From Planctomycetota bacterium (GTDB lineage: Bacteria; Planctomycetota; Phycisphaerae; Phycisphaerales; UBA1924), in assembly GCA_023434205.1 (NCBI GenBank), contig JAEYTB010000114.1, forward strand, positions 1-5,178: a DNA stretch of 5,178 nucleotides, written 5' to 3'. Below, one piece after another: positions 1-4,058 of the stretch. A program made the position numbers and the translations under genes. The notes under the pieces were generated by a model. It ran no database searches. It was not told where the DNA came from and was given only the letters and a program-made list of their open reading frames with translations. The first letter of the stretch is position 1. Every line of letters begins with the position of its first letter.

Positions 1-102
1 AAGGAGACGGTGGAGCTGGCTAAGCACTACTCGACGGAGAAGGCGCCGGGGTTTGTGAACGCGCTGCTGGACAAAGTGATGAAGCGGGTGGCGGGCGGGT
101 GA
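1..102 (+). CDS. nusB: NusB transcription antitermination factor, C-terminal end (partial)
   Basis: Only the last 33 codons are in the window; the 5' end lies upstream. The frame starting at base 1 reads a helical tail containing ELAKHYSTEKAPGFVNALLD and stops at TGA 100-102. The pattern E-A/L-K-x-[Y/F]-[S/G]-T-E-x-[S/A]-P-x-F-V-N-[G/A]-[V/L]-L-D-K is characteristic of the C-terminal helices of NusB. NusB is a small cytoplasmic all-helical RNA-binding protein that, with NusE (S10), assembles on boxA in rRNA leader transcripts and promotes antitermination. Its stop overlaps the GTG start of ftsY (GTGA), so the two are very probably co-transcribed and translationally coupled. The identification rests on a short fragment, but the STEK-PGFVN motif is distinctive. 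Confidence 0.82.
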   Translation, partial: KETVELAKHYSTEKAPGFVNALLDKVMKRVAGG

Positions 103-1061
103 GCTTCTTCAAGTCCATCTTCGGGAAGGTGAAGGAGGGCTTCGACAAGGGGCTCGAGAAGACGCGCGAGGCGTTTGTCACGGGCGTGTCGGGGGTGCGG
201 TCGCTGCTGCTGGGGCGGCGGCTGGACGAGTCGCTGATCAAAGAGCTCGAGACGCGGCTGATCTCGGCGGATGTGGGGGTCAAGACCACGGCCAGGCTGA
301 TCGACGGCATCCGCGAGGACTACAAGTCGGGGAAGATGACCAGCGGCGACCAGGTGCTGGAGTACATGAAGTCGGAGCTGAAGCGGATGTGGCCGGCGCA
401 GGACCGGGAGCTGAGGCTCGCTCCTGCGGGAGCGGATGGCTCGCGCGGGCCGACGGTGATCCTGATGACGGGCGTGAACGGGGTGGGGAAGACGACGAGT
501 ATTGCGAAGCTCGCCGCGGCGTTGAAGGCGCAGGGCAGGAGCGTGATGCTGGGGGCGTGCGATACGTTCCGGGCCGGGGCGGTGCGGCAGCTTGAGATTT
601 GGGCGGAGCGGTTGCAGGTGGAGCTGGTGAAGGGGCAGCAGGGGGGCGACCCCGCGGCGGTGGCGTTTGATGCGTGCGCCGCGGCGAAGGCCCGCAAGGT
701 CGACGTGCTGATCCTGGACACGGCGGGGCGGCTCCAGACACAGGACCCGCTGATGCGGCAGCTCGCGAAGATCAAGGGCGTGATCGGCAAGCAGATCGAG
801 GGCGCGCCGCACGAGGTGCTGCTGGTGCTGGACGCCACGAGCGGGCAGAACGCGCTGCGGCAGGCGGAAGAGTTCTCGAAGTTCGCGGGCGTGACGGGGA
901 TCTTCCTGAGCAAGCTGGACGGCACGGCCAAGGGCGGCATCGTGATCGCGGTGCGCGAGGTGACGTCGATCCCGGTCAAGTTCGTGGGCGTGGGGGAGAC
1001 GCCCGAAGACGTGCAGCCCTTTGATCCTGACGCGTTTGTCGAGGCGCTGTTCGCGGCGTGA
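99..1061 (+). CDS. ftsY: Signal recognition particle receptor FtsY
   Basis: A complete 320-aa SRP receptor GTPase. At the inner membrane it docks the SRP (Ffh + 4.5S RNA) with its ribosome-nascent chain and hands it to SecYEG; GTP is hydrolysed in the FtsY-Ffh heterodimer. Visible parts: a basic amphipathic N-terminal helix (MSFFKSIFGKVKEGFDKGLE) that fits lipid binding, an N domain at about 20-105, and the G domain with P-loop GVNGVGKTT (125-133), DTFRAGAVRQL (155-165), DTAGR (207-211), SKLDGTAKGG (271-280) and GVGETPEDVQPFDPDAFV (297-314). DTFRA(A/G)AV is the FtsY form; Ffh would carry an M domain, absent here. The long acidic A domain of E. coli FtsY is missing, as in many bacteria. The GTG start at 99 is chosen because it begins the SFFKSIFGK helix and overlaps the nusB stop; no strong Shine-Dalgarno is seen, which fits translational coupling. 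Confidence 0.97.
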   Translation: MSFFKSIFGKVKEGFDKGLEKTREAFVTGVSGVRSLLLGRRLDESLIKELETRLISADVGVKTTARLIDGIREDYKSGKMTSGDQVLEYMKSELKRMWPAQDRELRLAPAGADGSRGPTVILMTGVNGVGKTTSIAKLAAALKAQGRSVMLGACDTFRAGAVRQLEIWAERLQVELVKGQQGGDPAAVAFDACAAAKARKVDVLILDTAGRLQTQDPLMRQLAKIKGVIGKQIEGAPHEVLLVLDATSGQNALRQAEEFSKFAGVTGIFLSKLDGTAKGGIVIAVREVTSIPVKFVGVGETPEDVQPFDPDAFVEALFAA

Positions 1062-1081
1062 GGGCGGGAAGGCCCGCCGCG
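1052..1081 (+). terminator. GC-rich hairpin at the ftsY stop codon (possible terminator)
   Basis: Two mutually exclusive perfect stems overlap the ftsY stop: GGCGGG (1063-1068) with CCCGCC (1073-1078) over a 4-nt AAGG loop, and the wider CGCGGCG (1052-1058) with CGCCGCG (1075-1081). There is no T-run after either stem, so this is not a canonical intrinsic terminator. Its position directly after the last gene of the nusB-ftsY pair makes a role in 3'-end formation or RNA stabilisation plausible, but in DNA this GC-rich such stems also arise by chance. Confidence 0.35.
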
Positions 1082-1135
1082 GAGTTGCGCGGAGTGGGCG
1101 GAGTCTCGCGGAGAAAGCAAAGACGTTTCACCACC
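1079..1135 (+). repeat. GCGGAG-unit intergenic repeat downstream of ftsY
   Basis: The heptamer GCGGAG(T/A) occurs four times, at 1079-1085, 1089-1095, 1098-1104 and 1108-1114, with start-to-start spacing of 10, 9 and 10 bp, followed by AAAGCAAAGACGTTTCACCACC. On the other strand it reads as repeated CTCCGC units. From memory this resembles the short intergenic repeats of the CTCCGCG / CTCTGTG type found in many copies in planctomycete and related genomes; the number of copies here cannot be tested. A diverged relative appears at 2190-2285. Confidence 0.5.
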
Positions 1136-1350
1136 GATCAGTGAGTGAGCGCTTCGGACGCGGAGGGGGCGGGGGAGAGGGTGGTGATTCGGGCTGTCTT
1201 GCCCGCGCGGAGCGATGCCGCACGATGACGGTGGTGCCACGCTCGGCGGACGGGGCGGCGACCGCTGGGGGCCCCTGCGCGATTTGCGGTCCTTTTGGGA
1301 GGTATTTCCTTGTCGGCGGCCCGGGCAGTGGTTAGCGTGGGGCTGGTGTT
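1136..1350. other. Non-coding stretch upstream of the PEP-CTERM-like gene
   Basis: No convincing gene is present. It holds G-rich runs at 1165-1181 (GGGGG, GGGGG, GGG), a small 5-bp stem CGGGC/GCCCG at 1190-1194 and 1201-1205, and a GGGGGCCCC palindrome at 1267-1275. The slightly AT-richer patch at about 1280-1312 (containing TTTGCGG, CCTTTTGG and TATTTCC) is the most likely place for a promoter of the gene at 1417, but no spaced -35/-10 pair can be defended. Confidence 0.5.
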
Positions 1351-1377
1351 GCCGCGGAGGTGGGGGTGGTCCGCGGC
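1351..1377. promoter_or_regulatory. 8-bp inverted repeat upstream of the PEP-CTERM-like gene
   Basis: GCCGCGGA (1351-1358) and TCCGCGGC (1370-1377) are perfect reverse complements separated by 11 G-rich bases. The element ends 39 bp before the ATG at 1417, so it could be a repressor operator or a 5'-UTR hairpin. It does not cover the Shine-Dalgarno. The symmetry is exact; the function is a guess. Confidence 0.35.
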
Positions 1378-1403
1378 GTGGGCCCTTTGGAAGAGAGCGC
1401 ACG

Positions 1404-1410
1404 AGAGGAG
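1404..1410 (+). promoter_or_regulatory. Shine-Dalgarno that fixes the start at 1417
   Basis: AGAGGAG lies 6 nt before ATG 1417. This decides for the internal ATG over upstream in-frame GTG codons such as 1360, and the resulting protein begins with a proper signal peptide. Confidence 0.75.
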
Positions 1411-1416
1411 CGGGAC

Positions 1417-2151
1417 ATGAAGACTTCGCTGAAGAGCGCGCTGGTTCTGGTGTTCGTGGGCGGGGGGGCGGGGCACGCCGCGGCACAGTCGATCGCGGTG
1501 AGCATCGGCGTGCGGGAGACGGGGAGCGTGCAGCCGCTGGGGCAGGACGGCGGGACGAGCGGGGGCATCGAGTGGGTGAACCGCGACCTGAACGTCGTGG
1601 CGCTGGACGGGACCTGGCAGCAGGTGAGCTTCAACCTGAGCAATGCGCAGCTGCTGGCGTTCGCGGGGCTCACGGCGAACAGCCTGTGGGACGGGACGCG
1701 GGGCGTTCTGGAGCACATCCGGCTGCGCAACACGGACGGGCTGACCGCGCCGCTGCGGCTGTACATCGATGACCTGGTGCTGACGGGGCCGGGGCAGCCG
1801 AACTTCACGGACGGCTGGGAGGGCGCGGCGGCCGGGGCCGAGCACATCTTCCGCGACCCGGGCTTTTCGGGGTCCACCAACGCGAACATGTTCCCCGGGA
1901 GCTCGTCGGCGGTGACGGGGGCGGTGGCGCGGACCGGGGCGCAGAGCTATGAGATGAACCTCCAGTTCGTGGACAACGACCCGACGCGCTGGGCGCGGGT
2001 GCAGACCTTCGACACCATCACCGGCGGCAACCCGACGGTGGACTTCGGCGGCACGGTGAGCTTCTGGATGAGGGGCGAGGTCGTGCCGGCGCCGGGCGCG
2101 GCGCTCGTGCTGGTCGCGGGGGTTGCGGGGATGGGGCGGCGGCGGAGGTGA
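1417..2151 (+). CDS. Exported PEP-CTERM-like protein of unknown function
   Basis: A 244-aa secreted protein. It starts with MKTSLKSALVLVFVGGGAGHAAAQS: basic N-region, hydrophobic core, and probable signal peptidase cleavage near AAAQ-S (about residue 23). The mature part has two halves. The first ends in a beta-sandwich-like pattern, WQQVSFNLSNAQ then LEHIRLR and LRLYIDDLVL (about 65-128), as in jelly-roll carbohydrate-binding-type folds. The second begins NFTDGWEG and has FRDPGFSGSTN, AVTGAVARTGAQSYEMNLQFVD and NPTVDFGGTVSFWMR (about 132-221). It ends with VPAPGAALVLVAGVAGMGRRRR: a Pro-rich motif, one hydrophobic helix and an arginine cluster, the layout of PEP-CTERM sorting tails, which are processed by exosortase systems. 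Inferred location is the envelope or an exopolysaccharide matrix. The ligand is unknown. Codon use is GC3-rich like ftsY. The gene appears monocistronic. Confidence 0.85.
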   Translation: MKTSLKSALVLVFVGGGAGHAAAQSIAVSIGVRETGSVQPLGQDGGTSGGIEWVNRDLNVVALDGTWQQVSFNLSNAQLLAFAGLTANSLWDGTRGVLEHIRLRNTDGLTAPLRLYIDDLVLTGPGQPNFTDGWEGAAAGAEHIFRDPGFSGSTNANMFPGSSSAVTGAVARTGAQSYEMNLQFVDNDPTRWARVQTFDTITGGNPTVDFGGTVSFWMRGEVVPAPGAALVLVAGVAGMGRRRR

Positions 2152-2164
2152 AGGGAAGACCTCC
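2144..2164 (+). terminator. Hairpin overlapping the PEP-CTERM-like gene stop (possible terminator)
   Basis: GGAGGT (2144-2149) and ACCTCC (2159-2164) form a 6-bp stem with a 9-nt loop; it can be extended by GC pairs past a single-base bulge. The stop codon TGA (2149-2151) lies at the stem/loop junction. No T-tract follows, so any termination role is tentative. Confidence 0.3.
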
Positions 2165-2189
2165 CGCACCGCCGCGCGTGAAGGCACTT

Positions 2190-2285
2190 CACCACAGAGC
2201 ACGCACAGAGCGCAGAGGAAGGCGGAAGACGGGGTCGGAATCAAGCCCTGCTGCCTTGCTTTCTTCTGTGCCTTTTGTGTGGCCT
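2190..2285. repeat. CACAGAG-type intergenic inverted repeat
   Basis: The left arm (2190-2220) contains CACAGAG at 2193-2199 and 2204-2210 and GCAGAG at 2212-2217, then GGAAGGCGG. The right arm (about 2253-2285) reads CCTTGCTTTCTTCTGTGCC then TTTTGTGTGGCCTC, an imperfect reverse complement of the left arm (CCACA...GCACAG...GAAAGCAAGG). RNA would fold into a long bulged hairpin. On the minus strand the left arm translates to a Cys/Leu-rich string (FLCALCVLCG), which I recognise as the usual spurious translation of this widespread repeat in planctomycete and related genomes. That family link is from memory; the inverted symmetry and internal CACAGAG periodicity are visible directly. Confidence 0.65.
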
Positions 2286-2300
2286 CAGGCGCGACCGCTC

Positions 2301-2327
2301 AGGCCTTGAACCGGGCTCTCAAGGCCT
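2301..2327. repeat. Perfect 9-bp hairpin
   Basis: AGGCCTTGA (2301-2309) and TCAAGGCCT (2319-2327) are exact reverse complements with a 9-nt loop. It stands alone in the non-coding region between the PEP-CTERM-like gene and the 199-aa gene. No T-run on either side, so an intrinsic terminator is unlikely; a structured RNA or repeat remnant is possible. Confidence 0.6.
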
Positions 2328-2415
2328 CGGGAACGACCCCCAAGCCCCACGGCACTCCGCCCGACCCCCGCCGTGAAACCGACCCGGCAGCGGTGGGCCG
2401 GTCGCCGTGGGAAGA

Positions 2416-2443
2416 CATCACCTTCGCAGAGCCGAAGGTGATG
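2416..2443. repeat. Perfect 11-bp hairpin
   Basis: CATCACCTTCG (2416-2426) and CGAAGGTGATG (2433-2443) are exact reverse complements with a 6-nt loop. This is the strongest stem in the window and is less GC-biased than its surroundings, so it is less likely to be chance. It lies about 100 bp upstream of the ATG at 2542 and is followed by a run of nine G (2448-2456). No terminator T-tract is present. Confidence 0.65.
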
Positions 2444-2462
2444 GCACGGGGGGGGGCCGCGA

Positions 2463-2489
2463 GGGTGGTGCCACCCGCCACTTCGCGGG
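2463..2489. repeat. Small overlapping hairpins upstream of the 199-aa gene
   Basis: GGGTGG (2463-2468) and CCACCC (2471-2476) are mirror complements 2 nt apart, and CCCGC (2474-2478) can instead pair with GCGGG (2485-2489) over a 6-nt loop. The two folds compete for the CCC. Individually weak, they continue the run of inverted repeats through 2300-2490. The remainder of the gap to 2541 shows no further structure I can support. Confidence 0.4.
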
Positions 2490-2541
2490 AGGCTGCTGCA
2501 AGTGCCACACGCCCCGCCCGAGATTCGGTAGGCTGTTTTTC

Positions 2542-3141
2542 ATGGCAACTCAGATCATCCCGGGCCCTTTTGTGGCTTCCAGTCTGCTCGCAATGGCCGG
2601 TCAGCGGCAGTTGCTCGAGAATCTGTCAGGAGGCAACCGGGACCGATGCCTGCTCACCTCGTTATGTTTGTTTAGTTCCGGCTGGATGGCCCTACACTTC
2701 CTGCGGGGCCAACAGGACAAGGCAAACGAAGTACTCAACATGGCGAGGTGGGAGGCTCTCGAGTATCTCGGGGGCCCAACCGCGGAAAGTGTTTCGAGCT
2801 ATGACTCGAGAACCATGATTCTCCTTGACGGGTGGCTGGTTGTCGAGAACACGCCTGGGCGGCTCGTGGAGCAGTTCGGCGCGCTCATGACGACAGACCG
2901 TGTCGACGTGAAGATCGCCGACATTCGGCCTTCTCCGACAACCCTTTCGGCCCTCGAGCAGACAGTGGGGCTTACCGATGGGATCAAGGCCGAGCGAGCG
3001 TTTCAGGCGGGGAAGGATTTTCTGATTCACCCGCCGGGTCCTGAAATTCTGCCACCTCAGACATCCATTGTGCTACTGAGGATGCTGGGCTGCTTCAGGC
3101 AGGGAATGAAGGCTTTCATGGACATGAACGGATCGGGATAA
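2542..3141 (+). CDS. Hypothetical protein, 199 aa, unrecognised
   Basis: I do not recognise this protein. The ATG at 2542 (MATQIIPGPF) is chosen because the frame upstream runs through repeat DNA; no good Shine-Dalgarno precedes it, and ATG 2593 (MAGQRQLLENL) is an alternative. Visible: a mildly hydrophobic stretch CLLTSLCLFSSGWMALHFL (36-54), a helical segment (59-76), a compact middle with ILLDGWLVVENTPGRLVEQFG (93-113) and VDVKIADIRPSP (121-132), a Pro-rich hinge HPPGPEILPP (163-172) and a final helix. Three cysteines (36, 42, 184); no recognised catalytic motif, no clear signal peptide. Only 12 of the first 20 codons end in G or C, against 20 of 20 in ftsY, so base use differs strongly from its neighbours. 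It converges with the membrane protein gene at 3256-3663. A soluble or loosely membrane-associated accessory protein, possibly acquired, is the most I can infer. Confidence 0.7.
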   Translation: MATQIIPGPFVASSLLAMAGQRQLLENLSGGNRDRCLLTSLCLFSSGWMALHFLRGQQDKANEVLNMARWEALEYLGGPTAESVSSYDSRTMILLDGWLVVENTPGRLVEQFGALMTTDRVDVKIADIRPSPTTLSALEQTVGLTDGIKAERAFQAGKDFLIHPPGPEILPPQTSIVLLRMLGCFRQGMKAFMDMNGSG

Positions 3142-3255
3142 AGGAGTCTGGCCAAGTGCCGCCGGCTGCTCGCCAGCCCGCGCGACGGCTGCGCCCGTGC
3201 GCCCAAGAACCCCGCCCCGCGCCCCACATCGCCGCCGTTCTGGCGGACAATGCCG
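3142..3255. other. Gap between two convergent genes, with a weak hairpin
   Basis: This 114-bp gap separates the stops of the 199-aa gene (+) and the membrane protein gene (-). It is very GC-rich and holds a 5-bp stem CCGCC (3232-3236) / GGCGG (3242-3246) with loop GTTCT just before the minus-strand stop. It may act in 3'-end formation for either gene, but there is no T-run. Confidence 0.35.
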
Positions 3256-3663
3256 TCAGAAACGCCAAAGACCCCATCGCATCCGAAGTGGAATGCCACC
3301 GACGGACCGGATGATGTTCCCTGCAGCAAGGTAGTAGAACATCGGCCCGACCCAAATGGCCCATGCTGCGGACACTTGGCAACCCGACCATCCTTCCTGT
3401 TGAGCCGCAACTCCGAATCCGCCGGCACCGAGCCAAATAACGGTGTAAATGATCTGAACGATTCGAGATGCCCGGGTGGCATGGTCCTGTGGGAGTTCTC
3501 CGGAGAGTGCGTATCCCTTGCAGGCCCGGTACAAGCGGACCAGTCCCATCGCTTCGATCCCGAGGAACAGGATTGCCCCCGCAAGAACGATATGAGGCCA
3601 ACCTGCTGCCAGCCCTACCACCAACATTGCGGCGACGGCGAGGAGCATCAGTAGGCGGGGCAT
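3256..3663 (-). CDS. Small integral membrane protein, 135 aa, unrecognised
   Basis: Four probable membrane helices: LLMLLAVAAMLVVGLAA (4-20), HIVLAGAILFLGIEAMGLVRL (24-44), IVQIIYTVIWLGAGGFGVAA (68-87) and VSAAWAIWVGPMFYYLAAGNI (97-117), joined by a basic loop RLYRACKGYALSGELPQDHATRASR (43-67) and ending in an Arg/Trp-rich tail (RMRWGLWRF). The positive-inside rule places this loop and both ends in the cytoplasm. The start ATG at 3663 (MPRLLMLL) is chosen because the frame further upstream encodes Pro-rich low-complexity sequence typical of non-coding GC DNA; no clear ribosome site precedes it, and ATG 3648 is an alternative. No family is recognised. 27 of the first 40 codons end in G/C, lower than in ftsY or icd. 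An 8-bp inverted repeat lies 31 bp upstream. The hydrophobicity pattern makes it a convincing gene, but the function is unknown. Confidence 0.75.
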   Translation of the reverse strand: MPRLLMLLAVAAMLVVGLAAGWPHIVLAGAILFLGIEAMGLVRLYRACKGYALSGELPQDHATRASRIVQIIYTVIWLGAGGFGVAAQQEGWSGCQVSAAWAIWVGPMFYYLAAGNIIRSVGGIPLRMRWGLWRF

Positions 3664-3694
3664 CGGGAAACAGCGTATCGAGTTGGCGCGGGCA

Positions 3695-3742
3695 GGTGCC
3701 GCCGGCCCGAACCCTCGGCGTGCGGCACCGACCTCGGCGTGC
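3695..3742. promoter_or_regulatory. 8-bp inverted repeat with overlapping direct repeat, upstream of the membrane protein gene
   Basis: GGTGCCGC (3695-3702) and GCGGCACC (3722-3729) are exact reverse complements with a 19-nt spacer. Overlapping it, CTCGGCGTGC occurs twice in direct orientation (3714-3723 and 3733-3742), a 19-bp period, about two helical turns. The set sits 31 to 79 bp upstream of the minus-strand ATG at 3663, where a promoter and operator would be expected. It could equally be a repeat remnant. Confidence 0.4.
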
Positions 3743-3760
3743 CACGGACCTTTGGTCGTT

Positions 3761-3816
3761 GGGGGAACGGGGACGTGGGTGAAGGGGGCGGGTGCGGGGG
3801 GCTGGTGTGGGGCGGG
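3761..3816 (+). other. Tandem G-quadruplex-forming tract
   Basis: Eight runs of three or more G lie in 56 bases: 3761-3765, 3769-3772, 3777-3779, 3784-3788, 3790-3792, 3796-3801, 3809-3812 and 3814-3816, with every loop 1 to 7 nt. This satisfies the usual G3+N1-7 definition twice over on the plus strand. It lies between the start of the membrane protein gene and the end of icd, both transcribed from the other strand, so the G-rich strand is their non-template complement's partner and any read-through RNA would be C-rich. Confidence 0.55.
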
Positions 3817-3854
3817 AGAAGGTCGGTGGGTGGGCGTCGGGCACGCGGGGGCGA

Positions 3855-3944
3855 GCACCCCTCCGGGGTGCGGAGGGTTGGTGGGGTTCGTCACCGGGGG
3901 TGCAGGGCCACCCCCGGCTACTGGCTTTCACCCCTGCGGGGTGA
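3855..3944. repeat. Array of three CACC-rich hairpins
   Basis: Three perfect stems follow one another: GCACCCC/GGGGTGC (3855-3861, 3865-3871, loop TCC), CCGGGGGTG/CACCCCCGG (3894-3902, 3909-3917, loop of 6) and TCACCCC/GGGGTGA (3928-3934, 3938-3944, loop TGC). The first and third are near-identical, CACCCC-TNC/TGC-GGGGTG. Such ACCCC...CCCGGCTA...ACCCC(N3)GGGGT arrangements resemble small repetitive intergenic elements that I recall from planctomycete genomes; this is memory, not a search. They lie downstream of icd, so they could protect or terminate its transcript. Confidence 0.6.
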
Positions 3945-3971
3945 GGAGCGGAGGTGAGGAGCGGCGGAGGG

Positions 3972-4018
3972 CACGGGCCGAGCGTGGGGGAACGGGCCCG
4001 TGGCACCCGGAGGGCCAC
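3972..4018. repeat. Hairpins immediately downstream of icd
   Basis: CACGGGCC (3972-3979) pairs exactly with GGCCCGTG (3995-4002) over a 15-nt loop, and GTGGC... at 4000-4004 can instead pair with GCCAC at 4014-4018. The following CTCCCTGACGGTCGGGCTAC (4018-4037) resembles, from memory, another common planctomycete intergenic repeat. For icd, transcribed leftward, these are the first structures after the stop at 4059; there is no T-run for a classical terminator. Confidence 0.45.
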
Positions 4019-4058
4019 TCCCTGACGGTCGGGCTACCTGCTCCGCGTTCCGCTTTTC

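Noticed and set aside
27..1486. Minus-strand open frames opposite ftsY
   Set aside because: Antisense shadows of a gene with all FtsY motifs; their translations are Pro/Arg/Ser-rich without any domain pattern.
1138..2244. Large minus-strand open frame opposite the PEP-CTERM-like gene
   Set aside because: Arg/His/Pro-rich antisense reading; its N-terminal LCALCVLCG string comes from the CACAGAG repeat and not from a protein gene.
2123..2818. Plus-strand 231-aa open frame spanning the gap and the start of the orphan gene
   Set aside because: It begins inside the PEP-CTERM-like gene, runs through the repeat and hairpins, and overlaps the better-supported 199-aa frame. The part around 2290-2440 reads somewhat protein-like, but no start or homology supports it.
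3156..3314. Small 52-codon GTG frame preceded by AGGAG (3142-3146)
   Set aside because: The ribosome-site spacing is acceptable, but the product is Arg/Pro/Ala-rich low complexity and over a third of it is antisense to the membrane protein gene.
3855..4018. CRISPR-like repeat array
   Set aside because: The units are hairpins of differing sequence and spacing, with no identical repeats or uniform spacers and no cas genes.
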